Below, piece after piece: positions 10,864-20,717 of a stretch of 64,000 bases of DNA (position 1 is its first letter; each line of letters begins with the position of its first letter). The stretch is from contig CACLBJ010000001.1 of the NCBI GenBank assembly GCA_902605165.1, positions 62,001 to 126,000 of the forward strand. Reading direction: 5' to 3'. Both the position numbers and the translations under genes were made by a program. Source of the DNA: an uncultured SAR86 cluster bacterium. GTDB taxonomy: Bacteria > Pseudomonadota > Gammaproteobacteria > Magnimaribacterales > D2472. The notes below the pieces were generated by a model, which was not told the DNA's origin, ran no database searches, and worked only from the letters and a program-made list of their open reading frames with translations.

Positions 10864-11729
10864 AAATTAGAATTGGATCAAGAACCTCAAAGCTAGCTTT
10901 AAAACAGGTAGAAATAGCTATGAAAAGGATTGGGGCGCCTAGTTTTGAAATTATAGGTGTAGACACGGCTGGAGATAAGAGAAGTAGAGAAAATAAAGTT
11001 CAGTTTGATAAAAAAAACTTTGTTGAGGATATAGATAATCTTCTTGTGGATCAAAAAATAGATATCGCGATTCACTCTGCTAAAGATATGCCAGCTGTCT
11101 CGAATATTTCTGGTCTTGATGAAATATATATCTCGAATGACTTAGTCCAAAGTGATGAAAAATATAACTCCCGAAATGACATCCTGATATTCAGAAAAAA
11201 TGAGCATCCAGTATTTAAAAAAAATATGAAAATAGGTACTTCGAGCTTAAGGCGAAGGTTACAATCTAAATTCTTTTTAGAGGCTACAGAAATTGATAAT
11301 CTTAATGGGAATGTTGATACTCGAATAAAAAAATTAAATGATGGTGAATATGATTGCATTATTCTTGCAAAGGCTGGATGTGAAAGATTGGAGCTTGATC
11401 TTAACTACTCAGAGCTTGAGCACCTTACAAGTATTTCTCAAGGATCAATCTGTTTACGGTTTAATAAGAAAAGTGAGGAGATCTTTAAACTGTTGAAGCC
11501 CTTGAACGATAATGAAATGAAAAGAAAGATCAAAGAGTGTAATAATTTTCTTAATCTTATTAATGCAGACTGCAATTCAGCGGTTGCAGTAGATTACATG
11601 GATGAAGTATTGCAAGTAGAGGTATATGGTAAGAAAGAGTTTATAAGTTTTTCTGCGCTTAATGCGGAGGAGGCTTTTATGCGCTTTGAAGAGTTAGATG
11701 GTTTAAGGTTGCTAAATGAACATAGTTGA
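10860..11729 (+). CDS. hemC: Porphobilinogen deaminase (hydroxymethylbilane synthase)
   Basis: HemC joins four porphobilinogens into hydroxymethylbilane for heme synthesis. Visible motifs are IRIGSRTSKLALKQ, AIHSAKDMPA with the catalytic Asp, KIGTSSLRRRLQ, and LNGNVDTRIKKL. The dipyrromethane-cofactor Cys fits NADCNSAVAVDY near the C-terminus. The protein is fairly divergent: the usual SQGxxGxECR segment reads SQGSICLRF. Length 289 is slightly short. It overlaps rsmD by 4 bases and hemD by 14. Confidence 0.92.
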   Translation: MKIRIGSRTSKLALKQVEIAMKRIGAPSFEIIGVDTAGDKRSRENKVQFDKKNFVEDIDNLLVDQKIDIAIHSAKDMPAVSNISGLDEIYISNDLVQSDEKYNSRNDILIFRKNEHPVFKKNMKIGTSSLRRRLQSKFFLEATEIDNLNGNVDTRIKKLNDGEYDCIILAKAGCERLELDLNYSELEHLTSISQGSICLRFNKKSEEIFKLLKPLNDNEMKRKIKECNNFLNLINADCNSAVAVDYMDEVLQVEVYGKKEFISFSALNAEEAFMRFEELDGLRLLNEHS

Positions 11730-12369
11730 TACAAGAGCAAACAATACTTTTAATTTTGTTAAAAGAAAAAATATAAGGAATATTCCTCTTTTTGAGATTT
11801 CTTTTTTAGACTACTCAATGGATATTTCTGGTTATACCGATGTTATATTCCAAAGCACTCCCTCTGTTGAATTTTTTAATCATCATAAGGATTTAAAAGA
11901 TAAAAATATTTTTGCAATGGGACCAGGCACACAATCCTCTTTAGGCGCAAAAGGGATTTCATCAAGAATACCTGAAGATCCTGGGTCTGAAGGTCTAAAA
12001 AGATTAATAAAGAGCAGTATTGGTCATGGGAAGTTCTTAATTGTTAAGGGTCAAGGTGGTTTAAACATTATTTCTGATTATCTTAAAACAGAAGGAGCTG
12101 AGGTTGATACTGTTCAAAATTATCAACGTGAAAGATTTTCATCTTATTCCAAGCTAAGTAAAGACTTTGATAACGCAGATTTTGTAATCTTTCCGAGTAG
12201 GCTAGCTGCTGAAATATATTTCCAAGAAATTTATAATCCAAATATAAATAGTAAATTTATTACCATCTCATCTAGGATTAAGAATTATGTTGAATCACTG
12301 GGCTTTGAGAACTTTCAGCTAAATTATTTTGCAGATAACTTTGAGTCTGAAATATTAAATATTACTTAG
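11716..12369 (+). CDS. hemD: Uroporphyrinogen-III synthase
   Basis: HemD closes and isomerises hydroxymethylbilane to uroporphyrinogen III, directly after HemC. This poorly conserved family is recognised here by position and pattern: an early TR motif, a first-domain segment [13 protein letters not shown], then [16 protein letters not shown], and [32 protein letters not shown]. The last of these matches the usual region ending in a YxR motif. Length 217 is slightly short. It overlaps hemC by 14 bases and converges on rho with an 8-base overlap at the stops. Confidence 0.85.
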   Translation: MNIVDTRANNTFNFVKRKNIRNIPLFEISFLDYSMDISGYTDVIFQSTPSVEFFNHHKDLKDKNIFAMGPGTQSSLGAKGISSRIPEDPGSEGLKRLIKSSIGHGKFLIVKGQGGLNIISDYLKTEGAEVDTVQNYQRERFSSYSKLSKDFDNADFVIFPSRLAAEIYFQEIYNPNINSKFITISSRIKNYVESLGFENFQLNYFADNFESEILNIT

Positions 12370-13642
12370 CTTTCTTCTTTCCACTTCCATTTTTCATGGA
12401 ATCAAAGAACTCGGAATTAGTTTTAAATGATTTTAGTCGATCAATTAAAAATTCTATTCCTTGAGAATCTTCCATAGGATCTGTTACTTTTCTAACAGCC
12501 CACATGAGTCTTAGCTCTTCTTCAGAAGTTAGGAGATCTTCTCTTCTTGTTCCAGATCTTCTCACATTGATAGCGGGATAGATTCTCTTTTCAGCAATCT
12601 TTCTTTCAAGATGGATTTCCATATTTCCAGTACCTTTAAACTCTTCATAGATAACTTCATCCATTTTTGAGCCAGTATCTACCAAGGCTGTAGCTAAAAT
12701 TGTTAAACTTCCTCCTTCTTCAAGATTTCTCGCTGCACCAAAGAATCTTTTTGGTCTTTCAAGAGCGTTTGAATCAACACCACCACTTAAGATTTTTCCT
12801 GAAGCAGGTTGAACAGAGTTATAGGCTCTTCCAAGTCGAGTAATAGAATCAAGAAGAATTACAACATCTTGCTTGTGCTCAACTAGTCTTTTTGCTTTTT
12901 CAATAACCATATCAGCCACTTGCACATGTCTTGAAGGCGGTTCATCAAAAGTACTTGCAATTACTTGGCCTCTTACAGTTCTTGTCATCTCAGTAACTTC
13001 TTCAGGCCTTTCATCAATCAAGAGCACTATCAACTTGGTTTCAGGATTATTACTTGTAATTGAATGGGCAATGCTCTGTAGCATCAGTGTCTTACCAGCT
13101 TTAGGAGGAGAAACTATTAAACCTCTTTGTCCCTTACCAACAGGAGCAATTAAATCTATTATTCTTGCCGACAAATCTTCATTAGAACCGCTTCCTTGCT
13201 CAAGAACTAATCTTTCATTTGGAAATAATGGGGTAAGATTTTCAAATAGTATTTTCTTTTTAGCGTCCTCTGGAGTTTCATCATTGATTGTTTCTACCTG
13301 GACGAGAGCAGTATATTTTTCTTTATCTTTAGGAGGTCTTATTTTCCCCTGAATTTCGTCACCCTTTCGAAGACTGAACTTTCTTATTTGACTTGGTGAG
13401 ATATAAATATCATCCGGTCCAGCACAATATGAGCCTTCAGCTGATCTTAAAAAGCCAAAACCATCATTCAGGATTTCTAGGACTCCACCGCCGAATATGT
13501 CAATTCCATCGTCAGCTTGTTTTTTTAAAATTTGAAAAATTATGTCTTGCTTTTTGAGTCTGCCTACATTTTCAAGACCTAGCTTTTCAGCTATCTCAAC
13601 AAGCTCGGTAATCGTTTTAGTTTTTACTTCACTTAAGTTCAT
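12362..13642 (-). CDS. rho: Transcription termination factor Rho
   Basis: Rho is the hexameric RNA-dependent ATPase that terminates transcription. It has an N-terminal helical domain ([22 protein letters not shown]), a cold-shock RNA-binding domain ([22 protein letters not shown]), Walker [12 protein letters not shown], Walker [17 protein letters not shown], and the Q/R-loop region ([20 protein letters not shown]). Length 426 matches the E. coli protein closely. It has its own promoter candidate. Rho may matter more than usual here, since few intrinsic terminators are visible and many convergent genes overlap. Confidence 0.97.
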   Translation of the reverse strand: MNLSEVKTKTITELVEIAEKLGLENVGRLKKQDIIFQILKKQADDGIDIFGGGVLEILNDGFGFLRSAEGSYCAGPDDIYISPSQIRKFSLRKGDEIQGKIRPPKDKEKYTALVQVETINDETPEDAKKKILFENLTPLFPNERLVLEQGSGSNEDLSARIIDLIAPVGKGQRGLIVSPPKAGKTLMLQSIAHSITSNNPETKLIVLLIDERPEEVTEMTRTVRGQVIASTFDEPPSRHVQVADMVIEKAKRLVEHKQDVVILLDSITRLGRAYNSVQPASGKILSGGVDSNALERPKRFFGAARNLEEGGSLTILATALVDTGSKMDEVIYEEFKGTGNMEIHLERKIAEKRIYPAINVRRSGTRREDLLTSEEELRLMWAVRKVTDPMEDSQGIEFLIDRLKSFKTNSEFFDSMKNGSGKKKAK

Positions 13643-13707
13643 TAGTTATATTGGAAATTCCTCTGAAAAAATTGAATTGATATCAAAAAGATATCTAAGA
13701 AGGGTTG

Positions 13708-13736
13708 ATAATATAAGTTTTTTTTGTATTTTGCAA
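13708..13736 (-). promoter_or_regulatory. Putative sigma-70 promoter of rho
   Basis: On the minus strand TTGCAA (13731-13736) and TATTAT (13708-13713) are 17 bases apart. This leaves a leader of about 60 bases before the rho ATG. The leader contains GATATC-TTTTT-GATATC (13679-13695), a short possible hairpin. Rho autoregulation through its leader is known in E. coli but is not demonstrable here. Confidence 0.5.
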
Positions 13737-13742
13737 AAAAAC

Positions 13743-14066
13743 CTAGATTTCTGTATCTATAAATTCTCCTAGTTGTTCTTGCGTCAGAGCACCTACTTGA
13801 GCACCAGAAACTTCGCCTGATTTAAAGATTAACAAAGAGGGAATAGACCTAATACCATATTGAACAGCAAGATCTCTATGCTCTTCAATATCAACTTTGC
13901 AAACCTTTATCTGCTCGCCATACTGTTGTGCTGCTTCTTCTACTCTTGGTGCAAGTTGCTTACATGGACCACACCATTCAGCCCAAAAATCAACCAGTAC
14001 TGGGACATCTGAACTCAGCACTTCTTTCTCAAATGTCTCTGTTGTTACTTCTTTTACATTACTCAT
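13743..14066 (-). CDS. trxA: Thioredoxin 1
   Basis: This is a cytoplasmic dithiol reductase for ribonucleotide reductase and general protein disulfides. The active site WCGPCK has its cysteines at residues 32 and 35. The fold is complete, with LVDFWAEWCGPC, the cis-Pro segment RSIPSLLIFKSGE, and a 107-residue length like E. coli TrxA. The start overlaps the hemB stop as ATGA, so it follows hemB on one transcript. The trxA-rho neighbourhood is conserved in many Gammaproteobacteria. Confidence 0.97.
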   Translation of the reverse strand: MSNVKEVTTETFEKEVLSSDVPVLVDFWAEWCGPCKQLAPRVEEAAQQYGEQIKVCKVDIEEHRDLAVQYGIRSIPSLLIFKSGEVSGAQVGALTQEQLGEFIDTEI

Positions 14067-15055
14067 AAATTAAATTCCTTTATCAAATCTTTAGCGAAAT
14101 ATGTAAGAACCGCATCTGCTCCAGCTCTTTTGAAGCTTGTTAAGGACTCTATTATAACACCTTTATCAAGCCATCCTTTATTAACTGATTCCATGATCAT
14201 TGCATACTCACCGCTTACTTGGTATGCAAAAGTTGGAACCTTAAATTCTTCTTTAATTTTAGAAATAATATCTAAATAAGGCATACCTGGTTTTACCATT
14301 ACGATATCAGCGCCCTCCTCAATGTCCATCGCAACCTCGTTAAGAGCTTCAAGTGAATTTGCAGGATTCATCTGATAAGAAGATTTATCAGAAGTACCTA
14401 GATTATTTTTTGAATTAACTGCATCTCTGAAGGGACCATAGAATTTTGAATTATATTTTGCTGCATATGACAAAATAATTTTATCTTGAAAATTATTTTC
14501 ATCTAATTTTCTTCTAATAAATCCTATTCGGCCGTCCATCATATCTGAGGGAGCAATAATATCTGCACCAGCTTCTGCAAGAACAAGAGATTGCTCTGCG
14601 AGAACCTCTAGTGTTTGATCGTTTAAAATCTTATCTTTCTCAAAGACTCCATCATGACCATGATCTGTATAGGGATCTAAGGCAACATCAGCAATGACTA
14701 ACATATCAGGAAACTTATTTTTTATAGAACTTAATACTCTTGAAATAAAATTATCTCTTTTTGTAGCTTCAGTACCTCTCGAGTCTTTTTTTGAAGGATC
14801 TATGACAGGAAATATAGCTATTGCCTTTATTCCCAGCTGATCAATTTCTTCAATCTCTTTTAAAATAGACTCTTCACCAAATCTAAAGATACCAGGCATT
14901 GATTCTATAGGCTCTTTATCACTCAAACCTTCTTTAACGAATAAAGGCTGTATTAGATCATTTTTTGTCACCATACATTCACTGGTTAGGTCAATAATAG
15001 ACTCTGACTGCCTTAGTCTTCGTAATCTAGTTGATGGATATTTCCTTGAAATCAT
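14063..15055 (-). CDS. hemB: Porphobilinogen synthase (delta-aminolevulinic acid dehydratase)
   Basis: HemB condenses two 5-aminolevulinates to porphobilinogen. The Schiff-base lysines lie in YAAKYNSKFYGPFRDA and MVKPGMPYLDI. The segment that binds catalytic zinc in E. coli (Cys-rich) reads DVALDPYTDHGHDG, with Asp in place of Cys. This is the Mg2+-dependent type known from Pseudomonas. Length 330 is normal. It lies 3 bases after ilvD and overlaps trxA, so it is part of a minus-strand gene string. Confidence 0.96.
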   Translation of the reverse strand: MISRKYPSTRLRRLRQSESIIDLTSECMVTKNDLIQPLFVKEGLSDKEPIESMPGIFRFGEESILKEIEEIDQLGIKAIAIFPVIDPSKKDSRGTEATKRDNFISRVLSSIKNKFPDMLVIADVALDPYTDHGHDGVFEKDKILNDQTLEVLAEQSLVLAEAGADIIAPSDMMDGRIGFIRRKLDENNFQDKIILSYAAKYNSKFYGPFRDAVNSKNNLGTSDKSSYQMNPANSLEALNEVAMDIEEGADIVMVKPGMPYLDIISKIKEEFKVPTFAYQVSGEYAMIMESVNKGWLDKGVIIESLTSFKRAGADAVLTYFAKDLIKEFNL

Positions 15056-15058
15056 AAA

Positions 15059-16720
15059 TTAATCAGTTATTGCTCCTAGGGATGCAGATTGTACACTTTT
15101 TGAATATTTTGATAAGACACCTTTCTTAGGAAGTTCTTTATTTGGTTTGAAGTTATCTAATCTATTTTGAAGCTCCTCATCAGATATATCTATGGAAATT
15201 GAATTTGTTTCAGCATCAATTGTTATTTCATCGCCATCATTGATGACTCCGATGGGTCCACCAACAAATGCTTCTGGAGAAATATGTCCAACAACAAAGC
15301 CATGAGTGCCTCCAGAAAATCTTCCATCAGTAATAAATGCAACTTTGTCACCTAGGCCTTGTCCCATTATTGCAGAAGTAGGTTTCAACATTTCTCTCAT
15401 GCCTGGACCTCCCTTTGGTCCTTCATACCTTATAACAACTACATCTCCCTCATTGATTTGATTTTTTTGAATTGCTTCATTTCCGTCTTCTTCGGAATCA
15501 AACACTTTAGCTGTTCCAGTAAATTTAAGACCTTCATTTCCTGTAATCTTAGCAACTGCTCCCTCTGGAGCTAAATTGCCGTAAAGGATGCGTAAATGAC
15601 TGCTATTTTTGATAGGATTAGATATGTCTCTTATGATTGACTGATTTTCTGGATATGGTTCAACCTCAGAAAGATTTTCTGAAATGGTTTTTCCAGAAAC
15701 AGTTAAACAGTCGCCATGAAGCAAGTCTGCATCAAGTAACATTTTCATGAGTGGCTGTATTCCACCCACCTCGTTAAGAGAGGACATATAATTTTTACCA
15801 AATGGTTTAATGTCAGCTATTACAGGAACTCTTTTGCCTATTCTTGTAAAGTCATCTAAATTAATATCAACATTTATAGCATACGCCATTGCGATGAGAT
15901 GAAGAACTGCATTCGTTGATCCGCCAAGCGCAACAACTATGGTTATTGCATTCTCAAATGCCTGCTTTGTCATAATATCAGATGGTTTAATATCTTTTTC
16001 TAAGAGGTTCTCAATTGCATTCCCTGTATTTATGCAATCATTTTTTTTATCATCAGAAACTGCATCCTGACTACTACTTCCTGGAAGCGACATTCCTAGG
16101 GCTTCAATTGCTGAAGCCATTGTATTTGCTGTATACATTCCTCCGCATGAGCCCGGCCCCACCACTGAAACTTTTTCAACAGCGATTAATTCTTCTTCAG
16201 AGATTGAGCCTTTTGAAAACTCACCAGTCTTCTCACACACAGTAACATAATCAGTATTTTGATTACTTGGTCTTATAGAGCCGCCATAAATGAACAAAGA
16301 TGGTCTATTAAGCCTTGCTAATCCAATAATTATACCAGGCATATTTTTATCGCAGCCTCCAATACCCACTACTCCATCGTAAGCCAAACAACCTACAACA
16401 GTCTCTATAGAGTCAGCTATTACTTCTCTCGAAACAAGAGAATATTTCATACCCTCTGTGCCCATAGAAATCCCATCAGATACAGTAATTGTATTGAATG
16501 TTACAGCTTTACATCCTGCATTATTGACTGATTCTTCAACAATTTCTGCAAGGGAGTTTAGATGCATATTACAAGGTGTTACGCTCGCTCCAAGTGAAGC
16601 AATCCCAACAATAGATTTCTGAAAATCTGCATCTTTAAATCCTGCTCCTCGCAGCATTGATCTTGATGCTGCCTGTTGAGGACCATCATGCAATATTTTT
16701 GAATACTTCCTATTTGGCAT
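15059..16720 (-). CDS. ilvD: Dihydroxy-acid dehydratase
   Basis: IlvD dehydrates dihydroxy acids to 2-keto acids, the step after IlvC, using an Fe-S cluster. Three likely cluster cysteines are visible: TPCNMH (about 50), GGCDKNMPG (about 123) and [14 protein letters not shown] (about 192). Length 553 is the shorter form, as in plants and many bacteria; E. coli has 616. It is separated from ilvBNC by about 11.5 kb and sits between the ABC ATPase gene and hemB with spacers of 1 and 3 bases. Confidence 0.95.
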   Translation of the reverse strand: MPNRKYSKILHDGPQQAASRSMLRGAGFKDADFQKSIVGIASLGASVTPCNMHLNSLAEIVEESVNNAGCKAVTFNTITVSDGISMGTEGMKYSLVSREVIADSIETVVGCLAYDGVVGIGGCDKNMPGIIIGLARLNRPSLFIYGGSIRPSNQNTDYVTVCEKTGEFSKGSISEEELIAVEKVSVVGPGSCGGMYTANTMASAIEALGMSLPGSSSQDAVSDDKKNDCINTGNAIENLLEKDIKPSDIMTKQAFENAITIVVALGGSTNAVLHLIAMAYAINVDINLDDFTRIGKRVPVIADIKPFGKNYMSSLNEVGGIQPLMKMLLDADLLHGDCLTVSGKTISENLSEVEPYPENQSIIRDISNPIKNSSHLRILYGNLAPEGAVAKITGNEGLKFTGTAKVFDSEEDGNEAIQKNQINEGDVVVIRYEGPKGGPGMREMLKPTSAIMGQGLGDKVAFITDGRFSGGTHGFVVGHISPEAFVGGPIGVINDGDEITIDAETNSISIDISDEELQNRLDNFKPNKELPKKGVLSKYSKSVQSASLGAITD

Positions 16721-16721
16721 C

Positions 16722-18320
16722 TTAATTTGATGAGTATTTGAGTGCTGCTCTTAAAAGTTTTTGAGTATATTCCTGTTGAGGATCTTCAAACACCTCATCA
16801 GCTTTACCGAATTCAACTAGTTTTCCCTCATTCATAACAAAAATCTGATCACACATAGACCTAATTACTTTAAGATCATGGCTAATAAATAAATATGTCA
16901 ATTTGTATTTATCTTGCAATCTTTTTAAAACATCTATTACTTGAATCTGAATAGATCTATCAAGGGCTGAAGTTGGTTCATCAAGAATCATGAATTTTGG
17001 GTTTAAAATTATAGACCTAGCAATTGCTATTCTTTGCCTTTGACCGCCAGAAAATTCATGTGGATATTTAAAAATGAGGGTATCATCTAATCCAACGTCA
17101 TTCATCACATTTGATATTTTTTCTAACTTTTCTTCATTTGAGAAATCAAAATGTATATCCAATCCCTCACCTATGATTTCGCCAACTGTCATTCTTGGTG
17201 ATAGAGATCCATAAGGATCTTGAAAAACTATTTGAATGTCTTTCTTTAATAGTTTCTTTTCAGCTGAGCTAAGATCTTTAATTGATTTACCATTAAATCT
17301 AATTGATCCTTCAAAATCTAGAAGATTTATAATCGCTTTTCCCAGTGTTGATTTACCAGATCCTGACTCTCCAACCACACCAACTGTTGAATTTCTTGGA
17401 ATTTTTAAAGAAATATCAGAAACCGCACAAAACCTATCAGTTTTAAATAGTCTTTTTGATGGTATTTTGTAAAAAACACTAAGGTTTGAAATATCTAGAA
17501 TATTATCCTCAGATACAAGCAACTGATCCTTTTCTTTAGGCTCTGATTTTAAGAGCTTAATCGTATATTCATGTTTTGGATTAGAGAAGATTTCGGTTGT
17601 AACACCTTGTTCAACGATCTTCCCTTCTTTCATGACACAAACTCTGTCACTAAACTTCTCAACAAGTCCTAAATCATGAGTTATGAATAGGATTGACATT
17701 CCAAGCTTCTTTTTAAGTCTATTCATTAGATCAAGTATTTGAGCTTGAATAGTTACATCCAAGGCTGTTGTTGGCTCATCAGCAATTAGAAGCTCGGGTT
17801 CATTAATTAGTGACATTGCAATCATTATTCTTTGGCGCTGACCTCCAGAGAGTTCATGAGGGAATGATTTATATCTTCTTTCTAGATCTGGAATCTCAAC
17901 AAGCTCCATCAACTCTTTAGCTCTCTTTTCTGCATCTTTTTTTGAAATATTTTCATGGTTTAAAATTGATTCAGTTATCTGATTTCCTACTCTGTGATAA
18001 GGGTTAAGGGATGTCATTGGCTCCTGAAAGATCATAGATATCTTCTTTCCTCGAATTGATTGAAGTTGTTTATTAGACATCTCCAATATTTCAGAATGGT
18101 GAAATTTAATTGATGAATCATCACTAAAGATTGTTTTACCCTCTGGTAAAAGTTGTAATATTGACATTGCTGAGACTGACTTTCCAGATCCTGATTCACC
18201 AACCAGTGCCATAGTCTCATTTTTATTTATTTCAAAAGAAGCATCTTCTACAGCTGTGAAGATAGAATCTCTTACCTTAAAACCAACGGTAAGGTTTTTT
18301 ACTTCTAATAAATTACTCAT
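16722..18320 (-). CDS. Peptide ABC transporter dual ATP-binding protein (YejF-like)
   Basis: This is a fused pair of OppD/OppF-type ATPases. Walker [13 protein letters not shown] and signature [15 protein letters not shown] are in the first half. A second [14 protein letters not shown] and [15 protein letters not shown] are in the second half. Length 532 matches YejF of the microcin C/dipeptide system. No permease or solute-binding protein gene is beside it: neighbours are ilvD downstream and an alpha/beta hydrolase upstream with a 4-base overlap. Its partner permeases must be encoded elsewhere, or it has another role. Confidence 0.9.
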   Translation of the reverse strand: MSNLLEVKNLTVGFKVRDSIFTAVEDASFEINKNETMALVGESGSGKSVSAMSILQLLPEGKTIFSDDSSIKFHHSEILEMSNKQLQSIRGKKISMIFQEPMTSLNPYHRVGNQITESILNHENISKKDAEKRAKELMELVEIPDLERRYKSFPHELSGGQRQRIMIAMSLINEPELLIADEPTTALDVTIQAQILDLMNRLKKKLGMSILFITHDLGLVEKFSDRVCVMKEGKIVEQGVTTEIFSNPKHEYTIKLLKSEPKEKDQLLVSEDNILDISNLSVFYKIPSKRLFKTDRFCAVSDISLKIPRNSTVGVVGESGSGKSTLGKAIINLLDFEGSIRFNGKSIKDLSSAEKKLLKKDIQIVFQDPYGSLSPRMTVGEIIGEGLDIHFDFSNEEKLEKISNVMNDVGLDDTLIFKYPHEFSGGQRQRIAIARSIILNPKFMILDEPTSALDRSIQIQVIDVLKRLQDKYKLTYLFISHDLKVIRSMCDQIFVMNEGKLVEFGKADEVFEDPQQEYTQKLLRAALKYSSN

Positions 18321-19351
18321 ATGTTTCTTTTTATTTCTTTTAAAATATCTATTGTTGCTAATTTAGCTGTTTTTAACCTAGTTATGTTAATGAAGCCATG
18401 AAACAAACTTGGATAATGAATCTGTTTCACATTATTGCCCATATCATTCAATTTTGCTGCATATGCTTCTGCTTCATCACATAGTGGATCAAAACCGGCG
18501 GTAATTATAACTGTTTTAGTATCAAATTTATTATTATTATCAATTTTCAGCAGATCAAACCTTGGATCTAAATTATTTGCTTCTTCTGCTCTAAAATAAT
18601 GCCAGAACCACTTCATCTGCTCCTTTGTCAGTAAGAAATTCTCACCAAGCCTTTCTAGAGAAGGAAAATCTAATGATGGAGATACCATTGGATAAATTAA
18701 GACCTGCAAAAAAGGTTGTTCTTTATCTCTAGCTTTTAGATCATGCAATAACGATGCAGCTAAGTGAGCCCCAGCACTATCTCCACAAATAATTATTTGC
18801 TCTTTGCTATATCCACAACTCATTAACCATTCGAAAGCAATGTTGGCTTCTTCTAAAGCTTTTGGGAATTTTTTTTCTGGAGAGAGACTGTACTCTAATG
18901 AAAAAATATTAGAACTCAGCCCTTCGCACATAAGAGATGCAACTGGGTTATAAACATCTATATTAGAAATTGCATAACCGCCCCCATGGAAAAATAAAAT
19001 AGCTTTATCAGACATTTGTGAGTCAAGCGAATATTGTCTGAGAACCAACTTATTCTTTTGATCAATAATGATATCTTCTTTGTGAACAATTTCTTTAGGG
19101 AGTTTACTATTTTTAATTTTCATTCGAAAATTAGACATCTTTTCACGCATATCATTTGAAAAGTCAGCCATATCTAAAGCTAGCCTAAACTTTGTAACAA
19201 TCCAGGATATTAGAGAGATATATGTCATAGATTGATAATCAAATACCTCATTCTTATGTGTGATCTCTTTCCTTAGAGTTAGTGCTTTTAAAATCCAGTT
19301 AGGTAAAATGAAGAAAATATCTAAGAGAAAATTTATAAAAAAATGTTTCAT
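18317..19351 (-). CDS. Alpha/beta hydrolase, hormone-sensitive-lipase type
   Basis: This is a probable esterase or lipase of the HSL/family IV group. The oxyanion motif is FFHGGGYAIS, the nucleophile elbow GDSAGAH, and the acid and His lie in AGFDPLCDEAEAY and LFHGFIN. The N-terminus has a hydrophobic stretch (FFINFLLDIFFILPNWILKAL) that may anchor it to the membrane. Length is 344. A TATAAT at 19387-19392 on the minus strand could be its -10 box. The stop overlaps the YejF-like gene, so the two are cotranscribed; the substrate is unknown. Confidence 0.85.
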   Translation of the reverse strand: MKHFFINFLLDIFFILPNWILKALTLRKEITHKNEVFDYQSMTYISLISWIVTKFRLALDMADFSNDMREKMSNFRMKIKNSKLPKEIVHKEDIIIDQKNKLVLRQYSLDSQMSDKAILFFHGGGYAISNIDVYNPVASLMCEGLSSNIFSLEYSLSPEKKFPKALEEANIAFEWLMSCGYSKEQIIICGDSAGAHLAASLLHDLKARDKEQPFLQVLIYPMVSPSLDFPSLERLGENFLLTKEQMKWFWHYFRAEEANNLDPRFDLLKIDNNNKFDTKTVIITAGFDPLCDEAEAYAAKLNDMGNNVKQIHYPSLFHGFINITRLKTAKLATIDILKEIKRNI

Positions 19352-19801
19352 TTTGTTCTGTTGCGCAATAAAAAATCCTTAATCTCATTATACGCAATGT
19401 TGATATACATGTTTTCAAATAATATTTTAGCTTTAAATCAAATAGGTCTAAGTAATGAAATCCTTGATCCCGAAGATGCTTTTAAAATGAAAATCAGTGA
19501 TATTGATGATTCTCTTTTACTAAACTGGAAAATAGAAAAAACTTATTATATATATCAAAACTCTATAAAGGTTCTTAATAAAAACAAGTTGGTTAAATTT
19601 AAACTAATCGGCAATCCAGTTGTGCACGCAGACGAATTCCTAGGAGAAACTGTGATATACAGAGACAGCCTGGATTTAAAGATGTTAGATCAAAATGAAC
19701 AAAATCTTATGAGTTATGAAGTAATCTTTCAGGGATGCGCTGAAAAAAGGTTTTGTTATACACCAATAAAAGTCAAGTTATCGTCTTTACAAGTCCTGTA
19801 A
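19343..19801 (+). CDS. Stand-alone DsbD N-terminal (alpha) domain protein
   Basis: The protein matches only the periplasmic N-terminal domain of the thiol-disulfide reductase DsbD. Visible landmarks are LDPEDAFKMKISDIDDSLLL, DEFLGETVIY, and the redox motif GCAEKRFC with two Cys spaced as in DsbD (C103/C109 in E. coli). A signal peptide is present (RNKKSLISLYAMLIYMFSNNILA). The eight-helix membrane domain and C-terminal thioredoxin domain are absent; the ORF stops 41 bases before aroQ. Full-length dsbD commonly sits just before aroQ in Pseudomonas relatives. The start is uncertain: ATG 19343 overlaps the divergent gene, while TTG 19361 keeps the signal peptide. Confidence 0.8.
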   Translation: MFHFVLLRNKKSLISLYAMLIYMFSNNILALNQIGLSNEILDPEDAFKMKISDIDDSLLLNWKIEKTYYIYQNSIKVLNKNKLVKFKLIGNPVVHADEFLGETVIYRDSLDLKMLDQNEQNLMSYEVIFQGCAEKRFCYTPIKVKLSSLQVL

Positions 19802-19842
19802 TAATCTTTTAATTTCCCCGAAAAAGCATATAAAATCGACTG

Positions 19843-20274
19843 ATGGAAATCCTTTTAATAAATGGGCCTAACTTAAATCTTCTTGGTAATAGAGAAAACT
19901 CTATTTATGGAAATGAAACTTTGGAAGATATTGAGAAAAAACTCTTTGGAGTTTGCAAAGAGAATGATGTTTCTTTTGCTTCCTTTCAAAGCAATGCTGA
20001 ACATGAGATTGTTGAAAAAATTCATATGGCCAAAGAAAATAATGTTTCAAAGATTCTTATGAATCCAGGTGCATTTACACATACAAGTATTTCAATAAGA
20101 GATGCTCTAATTGGTGTAGGCATACCGTTTTATGAAATCCATATTTCAAATATATTTGCCAGGGAAGAGTTTAGACATAAATCATATTTTTCAGATATTG
20201 CAGAGGGTGTTGTATGCGGAATGGGAACAAAAGGTTATGAATTTGCACTAGAAAAAGCAATTAATTCAAATTAA
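19843..20274 (+). CDS. aroQ: 3-dehydroquinate dehydratase, type II
   Basis: AroQ catalyses the third step of the shikimate pathway. The type II motifs are complete: LLINGPNLNLLGNRENSIYG with the catalytic Tyr, FQSNAEHEIVEKIH, MNPGAFTHTSISIRDAL, and EIHISNIFAREEFRHKSY with the His and Arg. Length 143 is typical of the dodecameric enzyme. It precedes accB and accC in the conserved aroQ-accB-accC order. Confidence 0.97.
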   Translation: MEILLINGPNLNLLGNRENSIYGNETLEDIEKKLFGVCKENDVSFASFQSNAEHEIVEKIHMAKENNVSKILMNPGAFTHTSISIRDALIGVGIPFYEIHISNIFAREEFRHKSYFSDIAEGVVCGMGTKGYEFALEKAINSN

Positions 20275-20279
20275 ATTTT

Positions 20280-20717
20280 ATGAGTATGGATATAAGAAAA
20301 ATTAAAAAGTTAATCGAAATGCTTCAAGAATCAGACTTAACAGAAATTGAAGTTACTGAGGGCGAGGAAGCTGTAAGGATTTCTAGAAAATCTTCAAATG
20401 ATATTGTTGTTGAAAAACCAGCTTCAGATAGAAAAGTGGAAACTCTTTTAGATACTGAAACCAAAGAAAATACCGTTTCTAGTTCAAAAACTATTACATC
20501 ACCAATTGTTGGCACTTTCTACAGAAGACCAGCACCAGATAAAGATCCCTATGTAAAAGTAGGAGATGTAATTGATGCTGGACAAATTGTTTGCATTGTA
20601 GAGGCTATGAAAATGATGAACGAAATTAAATCTGAGTTTAGCGGGAAAATAGTCTCAATTGCGGTTGAAGACGGTGAGCCAGTTCAATTTTCTCAAGATT
20701 TAATTACCTTAGAATAA
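20280..20717 (+). CDS. accB: Biotin carboxyl carrier protein of acetyl-CoA carboxylase
   Basis: AccB carries the biotin that shuttles CO2 in malonyl-CoA formation. The C-terminal biotinyl domain contains EAMKMMNEI with the biotinylated Lys at about residue 111. The N-terminal helix MDIRKIKKLIEMLQESDLTEIEV is the family's usual start, followed by a short variable linker. Length is 145. accC begins on the next base after its stop, ensuring coupled expression. Confidence 0.97.
   Translation: MSMDIRKIKKLIEMLQESDLTEIEVTEGEEAVRISRKSSNDIVVEKPASDRKVETLLDTETKENTVSSSKTITSPIVGTFYRRPAPDKDPYVKVGDVIDAGQIVCIVEAMKMMNEIKSEFSGKIVSIAVEDGEPVQFSQDLITLE

Noticed and set aside
12873-13352. 159-residue plus-strand ORF opposite rho
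   Set aside because: It is fully antisense to the conserved rho gene and its protein has no family pattern; a shadow of codon use.
13679-13695. GATATC-TTTTT-GATATC hairpin as a rho leader riboregulator
   Set aside because: Stem is short and AT-rich; by itself too weak to claim regulation.
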